From Mesorhizobium sp. M9A.F.Ca.ET.002.03.1.2 (lineage in GTDB: Bacteria; Pseudomonadota; Alphaproteobacteria; Rhizobiales; Rhizobiaceae): a stretch of 64,000 nucleotides of DNA. Shown here piece after piece: positions 17,442 to 26,621 of this stretch. Numbering within the stretch: the first letter of the stretch is position 1; each line of letters begins with the position of its first letter. The DNA is taken from positions 1,109,001-1,173,000 of the forward strand of contig NZ_CP034443.1 of assembly GCF_003952365.1 (NCBI RefSeq). The letters run 5' to 3'. The position numbers were made by a program, and so were the translations under genes. The notes beneath the pieces were generated by a model. That model was not told where the DNA came from, did not search any database, and saw only the letters and a list, made by a program, of their open reading frames with translations.

Positions 17442-19397
17442 ATGTCCGAGGTTCATGTCCATCGCGTCCAGCCGGCGTGGAAGAAGAACGCGCTGATCGA
17501 CGATGACACCTATTTGAAATGGTACGCCGAAAGCGTGAAGAACCCGGATAAGTTCTGGGGCAAGCATGGCAAGCGCATCGACTGGTTCAAGCCCTACAGC
17601 AAGGTCAAGAACACCTCCTTCAACGGTAGGGCCTCGATCAAATGGTTCGAGGATGGTCAGACCAACGTTTCCTGGAACTGCATCGACCGGCACCTCAAGA
17701 AGCGTGGCGACCAGACCGCCATCATCTGGGAAGGCGACAATCCCTACGACGACAAGAAGATCACCTATAACGAGCTCCACGGGCATGTCTGCCGGCTTGC
17801 CAATGTGATGAAGAAGCACGGCGTCAAGAAGGGCGACCGCGTTACCATCTACATGCCGATGATCCCTGAAGCGGCCTACGCGATGCTTGCCTGCACGCGC
17901 ATCGGCGCCATCCATTCGGTGGTCTTTGGCGGCTTTTCGCCGGATGCATTGGCCGGCCGCATCGTCGACTGCGAATCGACTTTCGTCATCACCGCCGATG
18001 AAGGCCTGCGCGGCGGCAAGTCCATCCCCTTGAAGGAAAACACCGACAAGGCGATCGACATCGCCGCGAAGAATTTCGTGATGGTCAACAAGGTCGTGGT
18101 CGTGCGCCGCACCGGCGGCAAGGTCGGCTGGGCTCCCGGGCGCGACGTCTGGTACCACGACGAGATCGCTTCGGTGAAGGCGGAATGCAAGCCGGAGAAA
18201 ATGAAGGCCGAGGATCCTTTGTTCATCCTCTACACATCGGGCTCGACCGGCAAGCCGAAGGGCGTGCTGCACACCACCGCCGGCTACCTTGTCTATGTCT
18301 CGATGACGCACCAATATGTCTTCGACTACCATGACGGCGATATCTACTGGTGCACAGCCGATGTCGGCTGGGTCACCGGCCACAGCTACATCGTCTACGG
18401 GCCACTCGCCAACGGCGGCACCACGCTGATGTTCGAAGGCGTGCCGAACTATCCGTCACAGTCCCGCTTCTGGGAGGTCATCGACAAGCACAAGGTCAAC
18501 ATCTTCTATACGGCGCCGACGGCGTTGCGCGCCCTGATGGGCGCCGGCGACGCCCATGTCACCAAGACGTCGCGCAAATCGCTGCGTGTGCTCGGCACGG
18601 TCGGCGAGCCGATCAATCCGGAAGCCTGGGAATGGTATTTCAACCTCGTCGGCAACGGCAAGGTGCCGATCGTCGACACATGGTGGCAGACCGAGACCGG
18701 CGGCATCCTGATCACGCCGCTGCCCGGCGCCACCGACCTGAAGGCAGGCTCCGCGACGCGGCCCTTCTTCGGCGTCAAGCCGCAGCTGGTTGACGGCGAC
18801 GGCAAGGTGCTGGAAGGGGCTACCGACGGCAATCTCTGTATCACCGACTCATGGCCGGGCCAGATGCGCACCGTCTACGGCGACCACGAGCGCTTCGTGC
18901 AGACCTATTTTTCCACCTATAAGGGCAAGTACTTCACCGGCGACGGCTGCCGCCGCGACGTCGATGGCTACTACTGGATCACCGGCCGCGTCGATGACGT
19001 CCTCAACGTCTCCGGCCACCGCATGGGCACGGCCGAGGTCGAATCCGCGCTGGTTTCGCACGAGAAAGTCTCGGAAGCCGCCGTCGTCGGCTATCCACAC
19101 GACATCAAGGGCCAGGGCATCTACTGTTACGTCACGTTGATGGCCGGTGAGCAGCCGGGCGAGGAGTTGCGCAAGGAACTCGTCGCCCATGTCCGCAAGG
19201 ACATCGGCGCCATCGCCACACCCGACAAGATCCAGTTCGCGCCGGGCCTGCCGAAAACCCGTTCGGGCAAGATCATGCGGCGCATCCTGCGCAAGATCGC
19301 CGAGGACGATTTTTCAGCGCTCGGCGATACCTCGACGCTGGCCGATCCGGCGGTGGTCGACGACCTCATCGCCAACCGGCAGAACAAGAGAGGCTGA
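17442..19397 (+). CDS. acs: Acetyl-CoA synthetase (AMP-forming)
   Basis: 651-residue ANL-superfamily enzyme that activates acetate to acetyl-CoA through acetyl-AMP. Adenylation motifs are [34 protein letters not shown] and [20 protein letters not shown]. The C-terminal catalytic lysine lies in [15 protein letters not shown], the site that protein acetyltransferases modify in this family. The length is standard. AGGAGGTG precedes the ATG. A MOSC-domain gene follows 8 bp after the stop, so the two are probably co-transcribed. Confidence 0.97.
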   Translation: MSEVHVHRVQPAWKKNALIDDDTYLKWYAESVKNPDKFWGKHGKRIDWFKPYSKVKNTSFNGRASIKWFEDGQTNVSWNCIDRHLKKRGDQTAIIWEGDNPYDDKKITYNELHGHVCRLANVMKKHGVKKGDRVTIYMPMIPEAAYAMLACTRIGAIHSVVFGGFSPDALAGRIVDCESTFVITADEGLRGGKSIPLKENTDKAIDIAAKNFVMVNKVVVVRRTGGKVGWAPGRDVWYHDEIASVKAECKPEKMKAEDPLFILYTSGSTGKPKGVLHTTAGYLVYVSMTHQYVFDYHDGDIYWCTADVGWVTGHSYIVYGPLANGGTTLMFEGVPNYPSQSRFWEVIDKHKVNIFYTAPTALRALMGAGDAHVTKTSRKSLRVLGTVGEPINPEAWEWYFNLVGNGKVPIVDTWWQTETGGILITPLPGATDLKAGSATRPFFGVKPQLVDGDGKVLEGATDGNLCITDSWPGQMRTVYGDHERFVQTYFSTYKGKYFTGDGCRRDVDGYYWITGRVDDVLNVSGHRMGTAEVESALVSHEKVSEAAVVGYPHDIKGQGIYCYVTLMAGEQPGEELRKELVAHVRKDIGAIATPDKIQFAPGLPKTRSGKIMRRILRKIAEDDFSALGDTSTLADPAVVDDLIANRQNKRG

Positions 19398-19405
19398 CGC
19401 AGTTC

Positions 19406-20146
19406 ATGGCCGCGGTGGGCTCCATCGCCGAGCTCTGGCGCTATCCGGCGAGTTCACTCGCCGGCGAAGGCCGTGAGGCGATCTCGGTCGGTCTGGAAAG
19501 CATCGATGGCGACCGCCTGTTCGGCCTTGTCGATGCCTCTGACGGTGAGATCGCGCGGCCTGACCGCGAGGCGAAATGGCACAAGGTGCCGTTCATTCGT
19601 ACACGGCTGACCGTTGACCGCGAGCTTGAGATCGCCATTCCCGGCGGCGAGTGGCTGACGGCGCCGGGCGTCGAAAGCGACCGCGCTGTTTCCGCCTTTA
19701 TCGGCTTCGAGGCCTCGATCCGTCCGTTTCGCCAAGATGCTGCGCCAGACTACGCCGGTCCCCTGACCGCGGAGCGCTACCGCAAGGCTCCGGTCCACCT
19801 CCTGACCACCGCTTCGTTGGCGCGCCTGAAGGCTCTGCATCCCGACGGCGCTGCCGACCCGCGCCGCTTCCGCCCCAACATCGTCGTCGACATGGCGGCT
19901 GTCGAAGGATCGTTCCCGGAGACGGGATGGATCGGCCGCAAGCTGGCGATCGGCGACCTTCTCCTGACCATCTCCGAGCCGTGCCGCCGATGCGGCTTCA
20001 CCATCATCGCCCAGGACGGTTTCGACCACGACCCGGCAATTCTGCGCAGTCTGGTCCGTCACAACGCCCATAATCTCGGCGTCTACTGCTCGGTCGACCG
20101 GCCGGCTCGCGTCGAGGTTGGAGCGACGATGCGGTTCGTGGACTGA
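19406..20146 (+). CDS. MOSC-domain protein
   Basis: 246-residue protein with the N-terminal beta-barrel (SIAELWRYPASSLAGE) and the C-terminal MOSC core (RFRPNIVVDM, then ISEPCRRCGFTIIAQDGF) of molybdenum-cofactor sulfurase C-terminal-like proteins. These are thought to bind sulfur or molybdenum cofactor; the cysteine in EPCRRCG is the candidate sulfur carrier. The role is unknown. The start codon lies 8 bp after acs, with GAGG in the acs stop region as ribosome binding site. It converges on cfa with a 13-bp gap. Confidence 0.83.
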   Translation: MAAVGSIAELWRYPASSLAGEGREAISVGLESIDGDRLFGLVDASDGEIARPDREAKWHKVPFIRTRLTVDRELEIAIPGGEWLTAPGVESDRAVSAFIGFEASIRPFRQDAAPDYAGPLTAERYRKAPVHLLTTASLARLKALHPDGAADPRRFRPNIVVDMAAVEGSFPETGWIGRKLAIGDLLLTISEPCRRCGFTIIAQDGFDHDPAILRSLVRHNAHNLGVYCSVDRPARVEVGATMRFVD

Positions 20147-20159
20147 CGCGGGGCCGGCG

Positions 20160-21428
20160 TTACCGGTATAGGTCCGCCCGCGTCGGCGGCAGGCCGCTCG
20201 GCCCACGCGCGCGCTTGGTGACGACGGTCTGGAAGATCTGTGCCGAGGCGCGTTCGAACGTGATCGAACAGCCGGTGAGATAAAGCAGCCAGAGGCGCGC
20301 CTTGGCTTCACCGACCTCGGCGATCGCTTCGTCGAAGCGTGCGTGGAGGCGCTCGGCCCACAGACGGCAGGTGCGGGCGTAATGCTCGCGCAAATTCTCG
20401 ACATCGTAGATGAGAAAGCCGTGCGCCTCGAGATTTCCGAGCGTCATGCCGATCGTGTCGAGTTCACCGCCCGGAAAGATGTATTTGAGCAGTGCCTTGA
20501 ATTCCGGGCCCTTGCGCAAGGTCTTCTTCAGGCTGCCCTTGTCGCGTCGGGTGATGGCGTGGTGCAGATAGATGCCGCCCGGTTCGAGCAGGCGATTGAT
20601 GGCCGAGAAATAGGCGGCGTGGTTGGCGAGCCCCAGATGCTCGAACATGCCGATCGAGGATATCTTGTCGAAGGAGCCGGTGAGTTCGGCATAGGATTTT
20701 ATCTCGATGGTGATGCGATCCTCCAGCCCCTCGGCGCGGATGCGCTCGCGCGCAAGCGCGGTCTGGGCTTCCGACAATGAGACGCCGTGGCCGGTAACGC
20801 CGTAATTCTTCGCGGCATGGATCAGCATCGCTCCCCAGCCGCAGCCGATGTCGAGCAGCCTTTCGCCGGGCTTCAGCCGGAGCTTGCGGCAGATGTGATC
20901 GAGCTTGTCTTTCTGCGCCTGGTCGATGCCGTTGGCGAAATCGGTGAAATAGCCGCAGCTATAGACCATGCGTTCATCGAGGAAGAGCCGATAGAAGGCG
21001 TTCGAAATGTCGTAGTGATGCTGGATCGCTTGCCTGTTCGACCCGCTGACGAAGGGGTTGCGCCCGGAAAGGTCGGTCCGCGCCGCCATCCGTTTTCTCG
21101 AAAACAGCACGGTCGGCAGGTCGCGCAGGATCGCCAGCTTCGGCAACGACTTGAGCTTCGTCCTGAGCTTGCCATTCGAAGGCAGGGAATAGAAATCGAA
21201 CAGCGATCCGTCTTCCACGTCGATGGTCTTGGAAATCCACATCTCGATCAGCGTCGAGAGGGAAGGCCGGCGGATCACCTGCCAGACGATGTCCTGGTCG
21301 TTGATGGTGACCACCGGGCCGGTGGCAGGCCCGATCCGCTCGCCGGTCCAGAGCTTGACCGCAAAACCCGGCTTCAGCGTTTCGATGACCGTTCGAACAA
21401 TTCGTGCGGCTCTTTCGGCTGCCTCCAT
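20160..21428 (-). CDS. cfa: Cyclopropane-fatty-acyl-phospholipid synthase
   Basis: 422-residue SAM-dependent methyltransferase that adds a methylene group to unsaturated acyl chains of membrane lipids. The SAM site is ERLLDIGCGWGAMLIHAAK, and YSCGYFTDF plus QAQKDKLDHICRKL are typical of the active-site region. ATG 21428 was chosen because GGAGGAGGGC directly precedes it. Two near-identical ATGGGAGGAGGGGC units lie upstream, so in-frame ATGs give alternative starts up to 450 residues. Confidence 0.92.
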   Translation of the reverse strand: MEAAERAARIVRTVIETLKPGFAVKLWTGERIGPATGPVVTINDQDIVWQVIRRPSLSTLIEMWISKTIDVEDGSLFDFYSLPSNGKLRTKLKSLPKLAILRDLPTVLFSRKRMAARTDLSGRNPFVSGSNRQAIQHHYDISNAFYRLFLDERMVYSCGYFTDFANGIDQAQKDKLDHICRKLRLKPGERLLDIGCGWGAMLIHAAKNYGVTGHGVSLSEAQTALARERIRAEGLEDRITIEIKSYAELTGSFDKISSIGMFEHLGLANHAAYFSAINRLLEPGGIYLHHAITRRDKGSLKKTLRKGPEFKALLKYIFPGGELDTIGMTLGNLEAHGFLIYDVENLREHYARTCRLWAERLHARFDEAIAEVGEAKARLWLLYLTGCSITFERASAQIFQTVVTKRARGPSGLPPTRADLYR

Positions 21429-21629
21429 GCCCTCCTCCCATGCCCCTCCTCCCATGCTCCGAATGCTGGCATGGTCCGACAGGAGTTTGCCCGTCGGAGG
21501 GGCCGGTCGCAACCCACTCCGATACGGAAGCAGGCGCCGCGCGAGAGATTTTCAGCGCACCGCCTTGCCATTTGCGGATCGGCACCCCATCATGAGGGCG
21601 TGTTCAACAAATCGAAAGGAGGTGATCCG

Positions 21630-21701
21630 ATGTCGAGTGATTTCGTTTTCCAGAACGTGGCCTCAGCGGATTGCACTTTCGGGAAGCAGTCTTCCCGTTA
21701 A
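21630..21701 (+). CDS. Putative 23-residue microprotein
   Basis: ATG at 21630 follows AAAGGAGGTGATCCG, an exceptionally complete ribosome binding site at correct spacing. The frame reads MSSDFVFQNVASADCTFGKQ then SSR and stops at TAA. A stable hairpin covers its last six codons. No family is recognised. It could be a real microprotein or a translated leader whose translation alters the downstream hairpins. Confidence 0.4.
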   Translation: MSSDFVFQNVASADCTFGKQSSR

Positions 21702-21768
21702 GGCGCGAGATGCGCGGCAGGTGACCTGAAGGTCGCCGCCATGAGCCGCGCCATGGACGGAAACACGG

Positions 21769-21806
21769 AAGGCCGCCGGCTTCGAAAGAAGCGGCGGCCT
21801 TTTCCT
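21769..21806 (+). terminator. Strong rho-independent terminator
   Basis: AAGGCCGCC-G-GCTTC pairs with GAAGC-GGCGGCCTT around a GAAA tetraloop (14 pairs, one bulged G), followed by TTTCCTTTCT. The opposite strand has the complementary A-rich flank, so it may also act for the convergent vWA gene. Confidence 0.85.
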
Positions 21807-21838
21807 TTCTTGGTTCCCTGCTGGTGCCCTATTCGTCC

Positions 21839-23200
21839 CTACTTGGTCACCGTCAGGTTTTCGATGTTGCGTGCTATGTCCTGGAAAGCCTGATCAAGTT
21901 CCATCCCATTGGCCGCCTGGTAGAAGTGCTTGATCTTGGCAGTGTCCGGGCTTGCGCAATCCTGGAGCGTCGCCTTGGCATTCGTCTCGTTGAGGTCGAA
22001 GCCAACGGTGAAGATTTCGATACCCTTGTCTCGCATGGCAGCGCAAAGTTTCTTGGCCGCCGTTCGGGGCGGCTCCTTACCCGTGCCATTGTAAACGCCA
22101 TCGACGGTGCTCGCGTCGAAATAGGACAGATTGAACTCGCCGTCGGTCATCAGGATCGCGATTTTGGCTACCCTCTTTGGATCCATCCTGGCCGGCCGCT
22201 CCGAAGCTTTCATCACGCTGCCCCAGTTTTCCGAAAGCATGTACCAGGTCCACTGCACGCCAATATGGCCCGCAGTGCCGCCCGATGCGACAAAATTCTT
22301 GATGACGTTCTTGAGTGCCGCGGCATCCGCTGTCAGCGGCTTCAACGCGGCAGTCGGGCAAGTGGCCGTGTTTTTCATCCAAGCGAAGGACGACAGCAGG
22401 TAGTCGCGATTGACCATGCTGGAGCCGGGACCTGCATCCGAATATTGATAGGCCCCCTTGCGCTCGGTGGCACAATTGTCCGGACGCGTAAAGCCGGAGA
22501 CATACTGTACGGCGCCATTGCCGGGCGCCTGCTTGCGCTGGCTGGTCGAGGTTTCGACATAGACGCTGCTGGCGGCAAGACCGCCGGCGTTCACCGAATT
22601 GGCATATGGCACGATGGCGACACGCACCCGGGGATTGGCCGGGTCCTGACCGTTCAGAAAGCTGTCGACCGCGTTCGCCGCAGCGGTTCTAAGATCCTTG
22701 ATTTTCTGGCCGGCCATCGATCCGGTCACGTCTAGCATCATCGCCACTTCGACCGTCTTGTCCGAATAGAGTGCCGTTGTCGATGCCGTGATACGCTGCA
22801 TATCGCCCATGCTGAAAAGCGGGAAATAAAACCCAACATCGACATGGACGTCCGCCTGAACCGTGTTGGCAGTCCTGTCGACGGTCAATTTGTCGAGGAC
22901 GATCTGGTCGGCGCTCAGGATGCCTGCTTGGCTGTTCGCTTTGAGGAATGCCTGCACCGATGTGTTGGCATCGGCCTCCTTGATGACGCCGGTCGTCAGG
23001 TCGCGCGCCGTCGAGGTCACCGCCGCGTCGACCACGCCTTGCAGGCTCGACTTGGCGTTGTAGAGCTGGGAGACGTTGACGGCAAGGCCGACGCCCAGTG
23101 CCAGAACCGACGCGACCATGCCGAGCAGAACCGCGAAGTTTCCGCTGCGATCCCCGGCAAGGCCGCTGACCGCGTGAACAAGACCCCCAAAATGCCGCAT
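21839..23200 (-). CDS. TadG-like pilus-assembly/vWA-domain protein
   Basis: 453-residue protein. Its N-terminus has a short cytoplasmic stretch, GDRSGNFAVLLGMVASVLALGV as a membrane anchor (TadE/TadG-like), and then a von Willebrand A domain. The metal-binding (MIDAS) motif is MMLDVTGSMAGQK, with the downstream MTDGEFNL as the later ligand region. Related proteins sit with Flp/Tad pilus genes, but none is nearby. ATG 23200 follows GGAGGCGG; an in-frame ATG at 23221 lies before that site. It is probably exported to the cell envelope. Confidence 0.83.
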   Translation of the reverse strand: MRHFGGLVHAVSGLAGDRSGNFAVLLGMVASVLALGVGLAVNVSQLYNAKSSLQGVVDAAVTSTARDLTTGVIKEADANTSVQAFLKANSQAGILSADQIVLDKLTVDRTANTVQADVHVDVGFYFPLFSMGDMQRITASTTALYSDKTVEVAMMLDVTGSMAGQKIKDLRTAAANAVDSFLNGQDPANPRVRVAIVPYANSVNAGGLAASSVYVETSTSQRKQAPGNGAVQYVSGFTRPDNCATERKGAYQYSDAGPGSSMVNRDYLLSSFAWMKNTATCPTAALKPLTADAAALKNVIKNFVASGGTAGHIGVQWTWYMLSENWGSVMKASERPARMDPKRVAKIAILMTDGEFNLSYFDASTVDGVYNGTGKEPPRTAAKKLCAAMRDKGIEIFTVGFDLNETNAKATLQDCASPDTAKIKHFYQAANGMELDQAFQDIARNIENLTVTK

Positions 23201-23352
23201 GCTTCCGCCTCCATTCGCCACGACCTCGAGGCCGTGTGAAAGCGCAGTGCAGGATTCCGGCCGGATGGCGCCGCCAAGCGGCCAAAAGCCGGCGGCTCAT
23301 TGTCAAACCGTTGTTTCTGCTTGGTTTCGAAATGCGGTAGGGTGAACAACCG

Positions 23353-23386
23353 GTAAACGAAAAGCCGCTGCGACAATTTCGTTTAC
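23353..23386. promoter_or_regulatory. Perfect 10-bp inverted repeat upstream of the vWA gene
   Basis: GTAAACGAAA (23353-23362) and TTTCGTTTAC (23377-23386) are exact reverse complements separated by 14 bp, in a 312-bp intergenic region otherwise without genes and about 150 bp upstream of the vWA start. Its AT-rich arms stand out in GC-rich DNA, which suggests a regulator binding site rather than a terminator, since there is no T run. Confidence 0.45.
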
Positions 23387-23429
23387 GAAGCGCTTACCAC
23401 GATCGCGCCGTCCGCCATGGAGCACAAGC

Positions 23430-23476
23430 ACTCGGTCCCGCTTCGGCACAGCCGCGCTGTACCGAAGCGGGGCCCC
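23430..23476. repeat. Long GC-rich hairpin
   Basis: CCCGCTTCGGCACAGC pairs with GCTGTACCGAAGCGGG (15 of 16) around a three-base loop, just downstream of the transglutaminase gene on the minus strand. It lacks a T run; it may be a factor-dependent terminator, an mRNA stabiliser, or a small palindromic repeat. Confidence 0.55.
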
Positions 23477-23512
23477 ATCACAACGGAACGCACGCCGTTC
23501 GCGCTTGGCGCC

Positions 23513-24382
23513 CTATGCCAGCATCTGCGCGCTGACGGTCCTGTCGACGCCGCGATGGGGCGGGTTGAACAGATTGCTTTCCTGCTCGTAGGTCCAGACC
23601 TTGAACAAGCCGAGCCGGTGCTGGCCGAAACTGTGCAGCAGCGGCACGTCTGTCGCGTCGCGGCCGCGCGCGATGACGACGCGACCGATCCTCGGCATGT
23701 TGTGGCGGGGGTCGAATGTGTACCATTTGCCGTCGAGGAACACTTCCAGCCACGCCGAAAAATCCATCGGTGCCGGGTCGACCGGCACGCCGATGTCGCC
23801 GAGATAGCCGTTCACGTAGCGGGCGGGGATGTTCATGCAGCGGCAAAGCGTGATCGCCAGATGAGCGAAGTCGCGGCAGACGCCGACGCGCTCTTCATGC
23901 GCCTGCGCCGCCGTGCGGGTCGGGCGCGCATAGCCGTAACCGAAGGACAGGCGGTTGTGGACATAGTCGACGATCGCCTGCACCCGCGCCCAGCCGGGTG
24001 GGACAGGGCCGAAAAGCTGCCAGGCCAATCCGCCGAGGTGGTCGGTCTCGCAATAGCGGCTGCCGAGCAGATAGCCGAGAACGTCGTCCGGCAACTCCGC
24101 CACCGGCACTTCCCTTGCCAGCGGGTTGACCTCGTCGGTCTCGCCGCTGTCCTCCACGACGGCGTCGTAGAGGATGCGAAAGCCGCCGCCGGGCGCCGTG
24201 AAGCGGCGGCAGGTATTGCCATAGAGATCGTGATAGAGCCTGGTCGGGACGGAAGGCGAGGTCAGCACGCGCGTCTGCCGCTTGATGTCGGCCTGCCGAT
24301 CCTTGTGGATCTCGAGCAGCGAAATCACCGGGGTGGCTTCAACACAGTCGATGGCAATTTCGTAGCCGAGCCGAATCAGCAT
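23513..24382 (-). CDS. Transglutaminase-like superfamily protein
   Basis: 289-residue protein of the bacterial transglutaminase/protease-like family. The N-terminal beta domain is followed by the core with the nucleophile in EERVGVCRDFAHLAIT (Cys) and the Asp in WYTFDPRHNMPRIG. Where most members carry a catalytic His before AW, this protein has Ser (PMDFSAWLEVFL), so the standard Cys-His-Asp triad is incomplete. Related rhizobial proteins may share this form. The ATG follows AAGGGGGGAACCGCG. The substrate is unknown. Confidence 0.82.
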   Translation of the reverse strand: MLIRLGYEIAIDCVEATPVISLLEIHKDRQADIKRQTRVLTSPSVPTRLYHDLYGNTCRRFTAPGGGFRILYDAVVEDSGETDEVNPLAREVPVAELPDDVLGYLLGSRYCETDHLGGLAWQLFGPVPPGWARVQAIVDYVHNRLSFGYGYARPTRTAAQAHEERVGVCRDFAHLAITLCRCMNIPARYVNGYLGDIGVPVDPAPMDFSAWLEVFLDGKWYTFDPRHNMPRIGRVVIARGRDATDVPLLHSFGQHRLGLFKVWTYEQESNLFNPPHRGVDRTVSAQMLA

Positions 24383-24557
24383 CGCGGTTCCCCCCTTATT
24401 TAGGCATCGTGGAAGACAATTTGATCAACGCGAGAAGGCAGACCGTGGTTCCCTGGGATAGTCGAAAAGGCGATCCCGCGCCTTCCCATGCAGCCGACGC
24501 GACGCTACGGTCGATCCACGGGCTTTGAGCCCTCCGAAACAACCCCCAGGATATCAG

Positions 24558-25235
24558 ATGTTCGCAGGCAAAAAATTCGCGGCCTTCCTATTCGACATGG
24601 ACGGCACGGTGGTCAATTCGATTGCCGCGGCAGAAAGGGTCTGGGCGAATTGGGCACAGCGGCAAGGTCTCGACGTTGCCGCATTCCTGCCGACGATCCA
24701 TGGTGTGCGGGCGATCGAGACCATCGCTCGGCTGGCGCTTCCCGGCGTCGATCCGATGCACGAAGCCGATGCGCTTTTGCAGGCGGAGGCGGCCGATATC
24801 GACGGTATCCTGCCGATCGCAGGCGCGGCGGCGTTTTTGGCGTCGCTGCCGCCCGAGCGCTGGGCCATCGTCACCTCGGCCCCGCGCGAGCTGGCTCTCC
24901 TGCGCATCGCCGCCGCCGGCATCCCGCATCCCGCCATCCTTGTCGCGGCGGAGGATGTTTCCCGAGGCAAGCCGGCGCCCGATTGCTTCCGGCTTGCGGC
25001 CGAACGGCTGGGCGTCGATGCGCGCGACTGCCTCGTTTTCGAGGACGCGCCCGCCGGCATATTGGCGGCCGAGGCGGCAGGGGCCGCAGTCGTGGTGATC
25101 AGCGCCACGCACCGGCATCCCTTGCAAACACCGCACGCCGCGATCGCCGGCTACGACGCGATCGGCATCACTATTGACGATCGTGGCTGGATCGCGCTCG
25201 AAGCGGAGCGCATCGCGACAGCCTGCCTGGATTAA
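24558..25235 (+). CDS. HAD-superfamily sugar-phosphatase-like hydrolase
   Basis: 225-residue haloacid dehalogenase family phosphatase. Motif I is FLFDMDGTVVNS, motif II lies in IVTSAPREL, motif III is the lysine in RGKPAPDCF, and motif IV is VFEDAPAGILAAEAAGA. The alpha-helical cap lies between motifs I and II (about residues 18-85), as in beta-phosphoglucomutase/2-deoxyglucose-6-phosphatase relatives. The substrate is unknown. ATG 24558 was preferred over an upstream TTG. Its stop overlaps the stop of the convergent SDHAF4 gene. Confidence 0.9.
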   Translation: MFAGKKFAAFLFDMDGTVVNSIAAAERVWANWAQRQGLDVAAFLPTIHGVRAIETIARLALPGVDPMHEADALLQAEAADIDGILPIAGAAAFLASLPPERWAIVTSAPRELALLRIAAAGIPHPAILVAAEDVSRGKPAPDCFRLAAERLGVDARDCLVFEDAPAGILAAEAAGAAVVVISATHRHPLQTPHAAIAGYDAIGITIDDRGWIALEAERIATACLD

Positions 25236-25471
25236 AAATCGCTGGTCAGGCCCTTGACCTCCCAGTCGCCATAGCGGCCGGGTTCCTTGCCGCCGCGGCC
25301 GCCGATCTCCCGGGGCAGCGCGGCCTCCTGTTGGCGATAGTGTTCGCGCCGTTCTTCCGCTTCCGCCAAAGCGCGGCGGGCCGCCTGCGTCAGCGTTTTT
25401 TGCAGCGCGCTGTGGCCCATGCCAGCATTTGTTTTGCTGGTTTCGCCTGTTTTGCTGGTTTCGTCGATCAT
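25232..25471 (-). CDS. Succinate dehydrogenase assembly factor 4 homologue (DUF1674)
   Basis: 79-residue protein whose C-terminus carries the family signature (GGRGGKEPGRYGDWEVKG, then LTSDF). SDHAF4 proteins help assemble the FAD subunit of succinate dehydrogenase. The N-terminal half is charged and probably helical, with a small SKTGETSKT duplication. Its TAA overlaps the TAA of the convergent HAD gene by 4 bp. No sdh genes are nearby. Confidence 0.9.
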   Translation of the reverse strand: MIDETSKTGETSKTNAGMGHSALQKTLTQAARRALAEAEERREHYRQQEAALPREIGGRGGKEPGRYGDWEVKGLTSDF

Positions 25472-25595
25472 GCGATATTCCCGCCCGATTGAAACAGGCC
25501 CCAATTGAAACAGGGCCAAGCCTTTCCCATCATATAGCGATGAGCCGACAAGGATCGACCCCTTTTACGCAGAGCTGGCAGAAACGGAGCAGGAA

Positions 25596-26621
25596 ATGAA
25601 CACACTTCGCACCGCCATGCTTCTGGCCGCGATGACCGCGCTGTTCATGGGCGTCGGCTATCTGATCGGCGGATCGGGCGGCATGGTGATCGCCTTGCTG
25701 ATTGCCGCCGGCATGAACCTGTTCAGCTATTGGAACGCCGACAAGATGGTGCTGTCGATGAACCGCGCCGTCGAGGTCGACGAAAGGAACGCGCCGGAAT
25801 ATTACGCCATCGTGCAGAGCCTCGCCAAAAGGGCCGGCCTGCCGATGCCGAAAACCTACCTGATCGACAACCCACAGCCCAACGCTTTCGCCACCGGCCG
25901 CAACCCGCAGAACGCCGCGGTCGCCGCCACCACCGGCCTGCTGCAACGACTGTCGCACGAAGAAGTCGCGGCGGTCATGGCGCACGAGCTCGCCCATGTG
26001 CAGCACCGCGACACGCTGACCATGACGATCGTCGCCACGCTTGCCGGCGCGATCTCGATGCTCGGCAATTTCGCCTTCTTTTTCGGCGGCAACCGCGACA
26101 GCAACAATCCGTTCGGCTTTGTCGGCGTACTGGTAGCGATGATCGTGGCGCCCTTCGCCGCCATGATCGTGCAGATGGCGGTCAGCCGGACCCGCGAATA
26201 TGAAGCCGACCGGCGCGGCGCCGAAATAGCCGGAAACCCGCTTTGGCTTGCCTCGGCCCTTCACAAGATCGCCCGTGGCGCCGAACGCATCCGCAACCCG
26301 GATGCAGAGCGCAATCCGGCGACCGCCCACCTCTTCATCATCAATCCTCTTTCCGGCGAGCGCATGGACAGTCTGTTTTCCACCCACCCGAACACCGACA
26401 ACCGCATCGCGGCCCTGCAGGCGATGGCGCGCGGCATGGCCGGCGGCGGCTTATCCGACGTGACCCCAGCGTCGCGCCCACGGCAGGCCGACGAACAGTT
26501 GCCATCCGGTCCGTGGGAGAAGGCAGCCCAGCAGTCTGAGCAGCCGCCGGCTGAACCGGCCCGGCCGAAATCCAATCCCTGGGGCCGCAATCCGACCGGA
26601 CCCAAGGGTCCATGGTCGTGA
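25596..26621 (+). CDS. htpX: Membrane zinc metalloprotease HtpX
   Basis: 341-residue inner-membrane M48 peptidase that degrades misfolded membrane proteins. Two N-terminal helices ([34 protein letters not shown]) precede the zinc site [13 protein letters not shown]; the third ligand is in [12 protein letters not shown]. Two further helices lie between. The Pro-rich C-terminal tail (about residues 290-341) is longer than in E. coli. An AGGA site precedes the ATG. The last 10 bp overlap rsmB, so the pair is probably one operon. Confidence 0.95.
   Translation: MNTLRTAMLLAAMTALFMGVGYLIGGSGGMVIALLIAAGMNLFSYWNADKMVLSMNRAVEVDERNAPEYYAIVQSLAKRAGLPMPKTYLIDNPQPNAFATGRNPQNAAVAATTGLLQRLSHEEVAAVMAHELAHVQHRDTLTMTIVATLAGAISMLGNFAFFFGGNRDSNNPFGFVGVLVAMIVAPFAAMIVQMAVSRTREYEADRRGAEIAGNPLWLASALHKIARGAERIRNPDAERNPATAHLFIINPLSGERMDSLFSTHPNTDNRIAALQAMARGMAGGGLSDVTPASRPRQADEQLPSGPWEKAAQQSEQPPAEPARPKSNPWGRNPTGPKGPWS

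Larger units (their letters stand above)
21615..21806 (+). ncRNA. Candidate structured small transcript beside cfa
   Basis: A compact run of hairpins on the plus strand: CGGGAAG-CAGT-CTTCCCG (21680-21697), GGTGACC-TGAA-GGTCGCC (21720-21737, extended by GGC/GCC) and a strong terminator at 21769-21806. It begins with AAAGGAGGTGATCC, the exact complement of the 3' end of 16S rRNA, followed by a 23-codon frame. It may be a small mRNA, a leader or a regulatory RNA. I do not recognise the family, and the 5' end is a guess. Confidence 0.5.
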
